7,089 nt of DNA from Altererythrobacter sp. (GTDB lineage: Bacteria; Pseudomonadota; Alphaproteobacteria; Sphingomonadales; Sphingomonadaceae). Location: the NCBI GenBank assembly GCA_024636575.1, contig JAGXGU010000101.1, positions 1-7,089 of the forward strand. The letters are read 5' to 3'. Positions 1-5,108 of the stretch are shown piece after piece. Position 1 is the first letter of the stretch. Each line of letters begins with the position of its first letter. The position numbers and the translations under genes were made by a program. The notes below the pieces were generated by a model. That model searched no databases and was not told the DNA's origin. It saw nothing but the letters and a program-made list of their open reading frames with translations.

Positions 1-91
1 CCAGTAGGGAAATACGAGACTTGAAGCGGAAAGGCCGTTCGGCTGGTCGCGTCTTTGGGGCCTGCGTGGGGCGTTTTGGGCAAAGAATTGA

Positions 92-107
92 CCCCGCCGC
101 AGCGGGG
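92..107. repeat. Perfect GC-rich hairpin (6-bp stem, 4-base loop)
   Basis: CCCCGC (92-97) and GCGGGG (102-107) are perfectly complementary around the loop CGCA. No run of T follows on either strand, so it is not a canonical Rho-independent terminator. It may mark the end of an upstream transcript or be structural. The hairpin is visible; any role is unknown. Confidence 0.45.
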
Positions 108-135
108 GCAATCCCGGATCGGCACCTTGGCCTGC

Positions 136-152
136 TGTCGGAAAAATTTACA
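136..152 (+). promoter_or_regulatory. Possible upstream activating site for a sigma-54 enhancer-binding protein
   Basis: The 17-base box TGTCGGAAAAATTTACA begins with TGT, ends with ACA and has an A/T-rich core, giving imperfect dyad symmetry. Its centre (144) lies about 90 bases before the start predicted from the sigma-54 promoter at 207-221, a usual distance for an enhancer site. PEP-CTERM genes of XrtA systems are known to be controlled by the PrsK/PrsR two-component system with RpoN, so PrsR is the natural candidate. That assignment is inference; I have no verified PrsR consensus to compare. Confidence 0.4.
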
Positions 153-206
153 AATCGCCCATCGCCGCGGCAGTATTAACCATCGGAAGCCGCAACAATC
201 CGGAAT

Positions 207-221
207 TGGTACAGGTTTTGC
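207..221 (+). promoter_or_regulatory. Sigma-54 (RpoN) -24/-12 promoter of the PEP-CTERM gene
   Basis: TGGTACAGGTTTTGC matches the sigma-54 consensus TGGCAC-N5-TTGC at 9 of 10 fixed positions, the only change being C to T in the -24 element. The invariant GG (208-209) and GC (220-221) have exactly the required spacing. Transcription would start near 232-233 and leave a leader of about 34 bases before the ATG at 267. The setting fits, since PEP-CTERM genes under PrsK/PrsR control use RpoN. Not tested experimentally here. Confidence 0.72.
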
Positions 222-266
222 TTTGTGCTCTGTAAACCATTGGCGGGTGAATTCTGGGGTATTGTC

Positions 267-977
267 ATGAAGAAAAATCTTGTGCTTTGCGCATTGGCTG
301 CGTTCACCGTGACGCTTGCCACTCCAGCGCTTGCCGAACCAATTCTGCTGGATGCGAGCAAATTGGGCGAAAGTTTCACCATCAATTATGATGGCTTTTC
401 GGACGGGACGGTGATCGACAACCTTACCGCTTCGACAACATTTACCCTGACGGGTGCGACGGATGACACCTATACATTCGATTACATCGTAAACAACACC
501 ACCGATGGCGGGGTGGGGTCACGGATCTCCAGCTTCGCATTCAACACCGACCCGGATATCATCGGCGCCTCTTCGACCGGAAGCTATAATTTCGCCGTGA
601 CGGATTCGAGTTACCCCAACGGCATCGGCAGTGTCGATGTCTGCTTCAAGGGCGGTGCCAGCAATTCGTGTGCAGGCAATCAGGGCGGCGTTACAACCGG
701 CCAGACAGGTACGGGCACGCTGACACTTTCATTCGACGGCCCAATCAGCTCGCTGACCCTGGATGATTTCTTTGTCCGGTATCAATCGATCACTGGCGTG
801 GATGGGGTCGGCTCCGCGAGCGGACAGCAGACTTCCAGCAGCACGAGCGGAGGGGGAACTAGCTCTGGCGGCACTCCGGTTCCCGAACCTGGCATGTTGG
901 GACTATTCGCTGCATCGCTGATAGGTCTTGGTTTGATGCGCCGCCGCCGCCGCCGCGACATATTGATGCCCGCCTGA
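267..977 (+). CDS. PEP-CTERM sorting domain protein, secreted
   Basis: A 236-residue exported protein. Residues 1-23 are a Sec signal peptide (KK, hydrophobic core, cleavage expected after PALA). The mature part is acidic, rich in Thr, Ser, Gly and Asp and probably beta-rich, with a cysteine pair (C126, C135) that could form a disulfide. A Ser/Gly/Thr linker (about 184-203) leads to VPEP at 205-208, a hydrophobic helix (about 210-224) and six arginines (225-230): the full tripartite PEP-CTERM signal that exosortase cleaves during transfer to the cell surface. The body recalls the group annotated as 'cistern family' PEP-CTERM proteins (from memory, unverified). The ATG at 267 is chosen over one at 225 because it starts the signal peptide and has GGGG (256-259) upstream; the 225 start would precede the expected transcript start. 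Probably extracellular or matrix-associated; exact role unknown. Confidence 0.9.
   Translation: MKKNLVLCALAAFTVTLATPALAEPILLDASKLGESFTINYDGFSDGTVIDNLTASTTFTLTGATDDTYTFDYIVNNTTDGGVGSRISSFAFNTDPDIIGASSTGSYNFAVTDSSYPNGIGSVDVCFKGGASNSCAGNQGGVTTGQTGTGTLTLSFDGPISSLTLDDFFVRYQSITGVDGVGSASGQQTSSSTSGGGTSSGGTPVPEPGMLGLFAASLIGLGLMRRRRRRDILMPA
939..956 (+). repeat. (CGC)6 trinucleotide repeat encoding six arginines
   Basis: Six identical CGC codons encode the basic cluster at the end of the PEP-CTERM signal, before the short tail DILMPA. A pure triplet run can change length by slippage without shifting the frame. Any effect on sorting is speculative. Confidence 0.85.
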
Positions 978-1001
978 ATCGGATACGCCTTTTGGTATAG
1001 A

Positions 1002-1032
1002 AAGCTTCGCCCTGAATGGGCGGGGCTTTTTT
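1002..1032 (+). terminator. Rho-independent terminator of the PEP-CTERM gene
   Basis: An 11-bp stem pairs 1002-1012 (AAGCTTCGCCC) with 1018-1028 (GGGCGGGGCTT), with two G-T wobbles and the 5-base loop TGAAT. The T run continues to 1032. It lies 25 bases after the PEP-CTERM stop codon. The convergent TPR gene ends at 1043, so the hairpin is also downstream of that gene. On the minus strand only a short mixed T stretch follows, so minus-strand termination would be weaker. Confidence 0.88.
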
Positions 1033-1042
1033 CATGAATCTG

Positions 1043-2563
1043 TCATTTCGCCTGGGCGAGATGGCGAGCGATTGCGGAATTGTTGGGGGCGAGCCTTGCC
1101 GCTTTGATCAAGAGCGCCTTGCCGCGCTGGCGATCAACGCCTGTTTCAATCAGCAACACGCCAGCAGTATCGAGCACAGAGGCGTTCGCGGGGTCTGCTT
1201 CAACCGCCCTTAGCGCCAGCGATATGGCTTCGTCGGTTTTGCCTTGCTTGCCTTTGGAATAGGCAAGATTGTTGAGCACCATCGCATTGGGGCGGGCAAG
1301 CCGCTGGTTGATACGTTCATAGCTGATGGTCGCCTGCGCCCAATTGCCATTGCGCAGTGCCGCGTCAGCTTTGGCCATTTCGCCCCCGAACCATTCCGGT
1401 GCGGGGAGTTTGGCGCGGCTGGCAAAATCTTTCGCCGCAGAATTTCCGATCATTTGTGCAGCCTGAGCCGCAAGCTGCAATTCTTCCGGCGAGGCATCAG
1501 GACGCTGTGCCAGGACCTTCAGCGTATCAAACGCGCCCTGTGCATCTCCCGCCTGCAATTGGGAATTACCAAGCAACTGGCGAGCAAAACGCTGCCCGGG
1601 ATATCGCCGAACAATCGGAAAGAGCCATGCTCTGGCTTGTTCCACCTGGCCAAGTTCCAGCAAAGCCTGCGCATAGAGGACCCGCATGTTGGGATTGCTG
1701 CGCAGCAAGTGTTCCTTGCCCTGCAATATCGAACGTGCCTTGTCCCACTCTTGGTTTTCGGCGGCGATGCGCGCTTGCAGATATACAAGCTTTTCATTTT
1801 CAGGCGCCATCCTGACCGTTTCGGCCAGCAACCTTGTTGCCTCTTCGATACGGTCCAGATCACCCAGAACTGCGATCTTTCCCATGCGCATTTCCACGCT
1901 TGCCGGGTGGGCGCGCAACCCCTTGTCGTAAGTGGCCAACGCATCGGATAGGCGGTGGTTTTGCGCAAATGTCTGGGCCGACACCAGCAATGCATCATGC
2001 ATTTCGGGGGCCGCCTCCAAGGCGCGGTCCGCCAGAGCGCGTGCTGCTGCCTTGTTTCCTGTCGCAAGCTCGAATCGCGCACTCGTGGCCAGGATCGCCG
2101 CATTATCGGGATCCATCGCCTGTCCGGCGGCGAGTGCTTTACGGGCCGCATCAATGTCATCGAGGCCGATGTAGGCAAGTGCGGCTGCGCGGTACGCCGG
2201 GCCGCTCTGTTCGCCTTCCAGAATTTCCAGGGCGCGTTCGAATTGCCCTCGCAGGACTTCAGCCTCGGCGCGCAAGGCAATAAAATCGCTTGGCCGTGGA
2301 TTGGCTTTCATCAGCCTGTCGAGCGCAAACAAGGCACCCTCCCCGTCGCCCATCGCGATTTGTGTCCGCGCCAGAAGCGTCAACAGCTTCTCGTCACCCG
2401 GCATTTTCTCTAGCGCAGAGATCAGGTCGAGGCGCGCTGACACAAAGTCGCTTTGGGCGAAGCTATCGCTGGCCCTTGCAAAGCGTTCTTCAGGATCAAG
2501 CCCGCAGGCAGATAGTGAAACCAGGGCCAGCAAAGGTGCGATATGAAGGATGGGCGTTTTCAT
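1043..2563 (-). CDS. TPR-repeat lipoprotein, PrsT-like
   Basis: A 506-residue protein with a lipoprotein signal peptide. Residues 1-16 are hydrophobic and the lipobox LSAC puts the lipidated cysteine at 20. Glycine follows, so outer-membrane sorting is expected, facing the periplasm. The remainder is an almost continuous array of helical TPR-like repeats with the typical A-x-x-x-L, G-x-x-x-x-A and DP/NP turn residues, for example around 24-57, 60-90, 125-155, 160-190, 195-222, 265-325 and 430-506. TPR arrays scaffold protein complexes. The N-terminal 'PEERFARA...A...SAL' start and the PEP-CTERM neighbour recall PrsT, the TPR protein of XrtA/PEP-CTERM exopolysaccharide loci. PrsT is, from memory, about 900 residues, so this is a short relative or a separate family. 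The ATG at 2563 begins the signal peptide; the Shine-Dalgarno is weak. It lies 72 bases downstream of ald on the same strand, so read-through from ald is possible. Confidence 0.85.
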   Translation of the reverse strand: MKTPILHIAPLLALVSLSACGLDPEERFARASDSFAQSDFVSARLDLISALEKMPGDEKLLTLLARTQIAMGDGEGALFALDRLMKANPRPSDFIALRAEAEVLRGQFERALEILEGEQSGPAYRAAALAYIGLDDIDAARKALAAGQAMDPDNAAILATSARFELATGNKAAARALADRALEAAPEMHDALLVSAQTFAQNHRLSDALATYDKGLRAHPASVEMRMGKIAVLGDLDRIEEATRLLAETVRMAPENEKLVYLQARIAAENQEWDKARSILQGKEHLLRSNPNMRVLYAQALLELGQVEQARAWLFPIVRRYPGQRFARQLLGNSQLQAGDAQGAFDTLKVLAQRPDASPEELQLAAQAAQMIGNSAAKDFASRAKLPAPEWFGGEMAKADAALRNGNWAQATISYERINQRLARPNAMVLNNLAYSKGKQGKTDEAISLALRAVEADPANASVLDTAGVLLIETGVDRQRGKALLIKAARLAPNNSAIARHLAQAK

Positions 2564-2578
2564 GGCGCCCGCGATAAT

Positions 2579-2597
2579 CGAAATCCATAAAATTTCG
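2579..2597. repeat. Short inverted repeat before the TPR lipoprotein gene
   Basis: CGAAAT (2579-2584) and ATTTCG (2592-2597) are perfect inverted copies separated by CCATAAA. The element lies 16-34 bases before the minus-strand start codon, where it could be an operator half-site pair or a weak leader hairpin. No regulator is known. I found no good -35/-10 pair for this gene; GATTAT nearby is the best -10-like hexamer. Confidence 0.35.
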
Positions 2598-2622
2598 GTG
2601 AAGCTGGTCTTTGCTTCGCACC
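2597..2622 (-). terminator. Possible weak terminator or hairpin after ald
   Basis: Read on the minus strand, a stem forms from GGT plus GAAGC (with a GC bulge) against GCTTC plus ACC, around the loop AAAGACCA. It is followed by GAAATTTT. The hairpin starts 13 bases after the ald stop. The bulge and the short T run make it at best a partial terminator, so some ald transcripts may continue into the TPR lipoprotein gene. Confidence 0.35.
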
Positions 2623-2635
2623 ATCGCTGCTGAAC

Positions 2636-3751
2636 TCAAGCGAGGACTTCGGCCACGGGCACATAATCATAGCCCAGATCGCGAGCCACTGCCTCATAGG
2701 TGATCATGCCTTCGTGTACGTTGAGCCCTTCCGCCAGGTGAAGGTTCTGCCGCATCGCTTCTTTCCAGCCCAGTTTGGCGATGTTCAGCGCGTGGGGCAG
2801 GGTAACATTGTTGAGCGCATAGGTACTGGTCCGCGCCACCGCGCCGGGCATGTTGGCCACGCAGTAATGCACCACATCATCCACGACATAGGTCGGTTCG
2901 GCATGGGTGGTGGCGTGGCTGGTTTCGAAACAACCGCCCTGATCGATCGCGACATCCACCAGCACTGCGCCGGGCCGCATGGTTTTCAGCATGGCGCGGG
3001 TGACCAGTTTGGGTGCCGCAGCTCCGGGCACCAGAACCGCGCCGATTACCAGATCGGCATCGGCGATCGATTCTTCCAGATTGGCCTTGTTGGAAAAACG
3101 GGTTTTCGCACGGCTTTCGAAATGAATGCCCAGTTTCTCGAGCACTTCCGGGTCGCGGTCGAGGATGGTGGTGTCGGCGCCCAGGCCCACTGCCATCTGC
3201 GCTGCGTTGAAGCCGACCACGCCGCCGCCGATGACCACGACCTTGCCGGGTAATACTCCCGGTACACCGCCTAGCAGCACGCCGCGCCCGCCGTGCGCCT
3301 TTTCCAAGGCGGTTGCCCCGGCCTGGATACTCATGCGCCCAGCCACCTGGCTCATCGGTTTCAGCAGGGGCAGGGTGCCGCCCGCACCGGTCACGGTTTC
3401 ATAGGCAATTGCGGTCACCCCCGATTTCACCAGATCTGCGGTCTGTTCCGGATCAGGCGCAAGATGAAGATAGGTATAGAGGATTTGCCCTCTGCGCAGC
3501 CTGGCGCGTTCGGCGGCCTGCGGTTCCTTGACCTTCACCACCATCTCGCATTCGGCAAAGATCGGATCGGGTCCGTCCTTGATCACGCCCCCGGCGGCAC
3601 GATATTCCTCGTCCGTTGCACCGATGCCCATGCCCGCGCCGGTTTCGATCCACACTTCGTGCCCATGGACGGTCAGTTCCTTGACGCTCTCCGGGGTCAA
3701 GCCAACACGATATTCGTGATTCTTGATTTCCTTGACGGTGCCAACGCGCAT
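2636..3751 (-). CDS. ald: Alanine dehydrogenase (EC 1.4.1.1)
   Basis: Catalyses the reversible NAD-dependent oxidative deamination of L-alanine to pyruvate and ammonia in the cytoplasm, linking alanine use to central carbon and nitrogen metabolism. The 371-residue length is the normal family size. Functional residues known from the Mycobacterium tuberculosis enzyme fall at the same positions: R15 and K75 (substrate), H96 (catalytic) and D270 (catalytic). The Rossmann fold glycines are in VIGGGVVG (173-180), and D198 at the end of the second strand is the residue that selects NAD over NADP. The ATG at 3751 has a good Shine-Dalgarno, GGAGA, six bases upstream. No Lrp/AsnC regulator, a frequent ald neighbour, lies in the window. 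The gene is intact, with no missing key residue. It is divergent from the flavin monooxygenase and upstream of the TPR lipoprotein. Confidence 0.96.
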   Translation of the reverse strand: MRVGTVKEIKNHEYRVGLTPESVKELTVHGHEVWIETGAGMGIGATDEEYRAAGGVIKDGPDPIFAECEMVVKVKEPQAAERARLRRGQILYTYLHLAPDPEQTADLVKSGVTAIAYETVTGAGGTLPLLKPMSQVAGRMSIQAGATALEKAHGGRGVLLGGVPGVLPGKVVVIGGGVVGFNAAQMAVGLGADTTILDRDPEVLEKLGIHFESRAKTRFSNKANLEESIADADLVIGAVLVPGAAAPKLVTRAMLKTMRPGAVLVDVAIDQGGCFETSHATTHAEPTYVVDDVVHYCVANMPGAVARTSTYALNNVTLPHALNIAKLGWKEAMRQNLHLAEGLNVHEGMITYEAVARDLGYDYVPVAEVLA

Positions 3752-3782
3752 AGAGATTCTCCGAATGTGTAATTTTCTTGCT

Positions 3783-3789
3783 TATAATA
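3783..3789. promoter_or_regulatory. Overlapping opposed -10-like elements between ald and the monooxygenase
   Basis: On the plus strand 3783-3788 reads TATAAT, a perfect -10 hexamer. On the minus strand 3784-3789 reads TATTAT, one mismatch from consensus and placed for ald. Neither has a convincing -35: TCCGAA lies 17 bases upstream on plus, and TGAGAA 18 bases upstream on minus. If used, the plus promoter would give the monooxygenase a leader of about 225 bases, and the two polymerases would compete for the same DNA. Confidence 0.4.
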
Positions 3790-3794
3790 GACCT

Positions 3795-3863
3795 GTTATG
3801 CGCAAATTTCTCACCCCATTACGCCTCTGAATGCAAATCAATTGGTGATATTTCCCGCATAAC
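3795..3863. repeat. Spaced inverted repeat, possible operator pair
   Basis: GTTATGCG (3795-3802) recurs as its exact reverse complement CGCATAAC (3856-3863). In each arm two further bases and then an AAA/AAT run follow toward the centre. Arm centres are about 61 bases apart, close to six helical turns, so a looping regulator could contact both arms from one DNA face. A third partial copy, ATGCAAAT (3831-3838), lies between them. Location between divergent genes suggests an operator, for example for an Lrp/AsnC-type protein given the ald gene. That is inference only. Confidence 0.35.
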
Positions 3864-3887
3864 CATTCCGGGAAGGGAGAATTATCC

Positions 3888-3953
3888 GTGGACTGGGCGC
3901 TGCCAGATGACCGCCGGCTGCTCCGTTTCCTCGCCGATCAGCAAGAAAGCTGA
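3888..3953 (+). CDS. Small ORF of 21 codons in the monooxygenase leader
   Basis: A GTG start at 3888 is preceded by AAGGGAG (Shine-Dalgarno core 3875-3879, eight-base spacer), the best ribosome binding site in this interval. The product would be MDWALPDDRRLLRFLADQQ followed by ES, then TGA at 3951-3953. It is amphipathic and highly charged. I recognise no family. It could be a translated leader peptide, an independent small protein, a remnant of an older gene, or chance. It ends 67 bases before the monooxygenase start, so direct translational coupling is unlikely. Confidence 0.25.
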   Translation: MDWALPDDRRLLRFLADQQES

Positions 3954-4020
3954 TACGCGATCCAGCAGACATATCCGGTGCCCCAATCTGGCGCCCCTTT
4001 CCTCCGCAGATGGAATTCCA

Positions 4021-5004
4021 ATGGTCCCTTTTTCCGTTCTCGATCTCGTTCCTGTCCGCGAAGGCGGCAGTCTGAAGCAAGCCTATGCCGCCGCCGCCGC
4101 CTTGGCCCGGGCCGCAGAAAGCGCCGGCTACAAACGGTTCTGGGTTGCCGAACATCACGCCATGGAAGGCATCGCAGGGGCCGCCACTGCGGTCGTGTTG
4201 GCCCATATCGGACATGCAACGTCGACTATTCGCATTGGATCGGGCGGGATCATGCTGCCCAATCACAATCCTTTCGTGATCGCAGAGCAATTCGGCACGC
4301 TGGAGGCGCTGTTCCCCGGCCGTATCGATCTGGGGCTGGGCCGCGCCCCCGGCGCTGATAGCCGGATTGCGCAGGCATTCCGGAAGGATGTGCGGCAGGC
4401 CGCCGAATATTTTCCGCAGGATGTGGTGGAATTGCGGGCGCTGATAACCGGCGATCCCGCATTGCCGCTGACAGCAACGCCGGGCCATGGTGCCGCTATC
4501 GAATTATGGATGCTGGGTTCCAGCCTGTTCGGCGCGCAGCTGGCGGCGCAGCTGGGTATGCCTTATGCATTTGCATCGCATTTCGCGCCCGATCATCTGG
4601 ACGCGGCCCTTGCGGTGTACCGGCGGGATTTCCGCCCCTCCGCCGCATTGGACAAACCCCATGTCATGCCGGCCATGACCGTAATCTGCGCCGAAACGGA
4701 CGAGGAAGCGGAACTGCTTGCCTCATCCCAATTGCAATCCTTTGTGCGGTTGCGCAGCGGCAGCCCGGGGAAACTGCCACCGCCGGTTGCAGATTACCGC
4801 GCGTCGCTCCCGGCCGCGCATCAGGCCATGTTGGCCAATATCGGCCAGGCCAGCGCCATCGGTTCGCCAGAGACCGTGCGCCGTGCAATCGAAGCTTTCA
4901 TCGGACGCACCGGTGCCGATGAAATCATCGTTTCGGGATCAACCTTTGACCCTGACGCCCGCGTTCGTTCGCTCCAGCTAACCGTGGAAGCCTTTGCAGA
5001 CTAA
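4021..5004 (+). CDS. Luciferase-like flavin-dependent monooxygenase (MsnO8-type LLM class)
   Basis: A 327-residue cytoplasmic TIM-barrel protein of the bacterial luciferase-like family, which uses reduced flavin (FMNH2, or F420 in some members) and oxygen. It has the hallmarks of the single-chain group annotated as MsnO8: the start SVLDLVPV (5-12), WVAEHH (41-46), GGIMLPNHNPFVIAEQFGT (75-93) followed by PGRIDLGLGRAPG (99-111), LGSSLFGAQLAAQLG (165-179) and YAFASHFAP (182-190). The substrate cannot be read from sequence. The frame is open upstream to a TTG at 3778, but those 81 residues have no family resemblance. The ATG at 4021 begins exactly where the family begins; only a weak GGA precedes it. 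A flavin reductase partner is not encoded nearby. The gap to isovaleryl-CoA dehydrogenase is 104 bases with no clear terminator. Confidence 0.88.
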   Translation: MVPFSVLDLVPVREGGSLKQAYAAAAALARAAESAGYKRFWVAEHHAMEGIAGAATAVVLAHIGHATSTIRIGSGGIMLPNHNPFVIAEQFGTLEALFPGRIDLGLGRAPGADSRIAQAFRKDVRQAAEYFPQDVVELRALITGDPALPLTATPGHGAAIELWMLGSSLFGAQLAAQLGMPYAFASHFAPDHLDAALAVYRRDFRPSAALDKPHVMPAMTVICAETDEEAELLASSQLQSFVRLRSGSPGKLPPPVADYRASLPAAHQAMLANIGQASAIGSPETVRRAIEAFIGRTGADEIIVSGSTFDPDARVRSLQLTVEAFAD

Positions 5005-5058
5005 GCCAAGAGCCCCCTTTCATCGCCGGGCGTGCTCGCCTATTCGCTGTTGCATCCT

Positions 5059-5076
5059 GCTCTGATTTGCCAGAGC
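5059..5076. repeat. Palindrome upstream of isovaleryl-CoA dehydrogenase
   Basis: GCTCTG (5059-5064) and CAGAGC (5071-5076) are perfect inverted copies around ATTTGC. The right arm overlaps the first unit of the direct repeat at 5063-5104 and the possible -35 at 5067-5072, as a repressor operator would. No T run follows, so it is not a terminator of the monooxygenase gene. Confidence 0.45.
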
Positions 5077-5104
5077 GCTGAAACAACATATGATTTGCCG
5101 GAGC
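5063..5104 (+). repeat. Tandem direct repeat, 14-base units 28 bases apart
   Basis: TGATTTGCCAGAGC (5063-5076) is repeated as TGATTTGCCGGAGC (5091-5104), identical at 13 of 14 positions. The start-to-start distance is 28 bases, a little under three helical turns. The second copy supplies the GGAG Shine-Dalgarno of the dehydrogenase gene (5100-5103). This could be a pair of regulator sites or a local duplication. Confidence 0.6.
5067..5094 (+). promoter_or_regulatory. Possible sigma-70 promoter of the leucine operon
   Basis: TTGCCA (5067-5072) and TATGAT (5089-5094) are separated by 16 bases; they match the -35 and -10 consensus at 4 of 6 and 5 of 6 positions. The predicted start near 5101 would leave only about eight bases before the ATG at 5109 and cut into the Shine-Dalgarno. 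Either the mRNA is almost leaderless or the true promoter is further upstream. Confidence 0.3.
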
Positions 5105-5108
5105 ACAC

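Larger units (their letters stand above)
1..206. other. Non-coding upstream region of the PEP-CTERM gene
   Basis: I see no convincing gene here. The first 24 bases could be the last codons of a plus-strand gene (reading PVGKYET then TGA at 22-24), but seven residues are not enough to support a call. The longer open stretches have no family resemblance and no ribosome binding site. The region holds a GC-rich hairpin (92-107) and a semi-palindromic box (136-152), listed separately, and leads into the sigma-54 promoter at 207-221. Confidence 0.5.

Noticed and set aside
1..24. C-terminal end of an upstream gene (PVGKYET, stop)
   Set aside because: Seven codons are too few to distinguish from chance.
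119..135. GGCAC-like second sigma-54 promoter
   Set aside because: GG and GC are one base too far apart; sigma-54 promoters do not tolerate that spacing.
225..266. Upstream ATG at 225 as start of the PEP-CTERM protein
   Set aside because: It would put 14 extra residues before a perfect signal peptide and lies before the transcription start expected from the sigma-54 promoter.
1244..1951. Long plus-strand ORF opposite the TPR gene
   Set aside because: It is a shadow of the minus-strand gene, which has a lipobox and clear TPR repeats. The shadow has no recognisable features.
3935..3955. ATCAGC-AAGAAA-GCTGAT hairpin as terminator at the small ORF end
   Set aside because: The 6-bp stem is perfect but is not followed by T residues, so termination is not supported.
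3778..4020. In-frame extension of the monooxygenase to a TTG at 3778
   Set aside because: The 81 residues lack any family resemblance, and the family's normal N-terminus begins exactly at 4021. The TTG also overlaps the -10-like region.
3838..4488. Minus-strand ORF across the monooxygenase start
   Set aside because: Opposes conserved coding sequence, lacks any family signature, and has low-complexity glycine-rich content.
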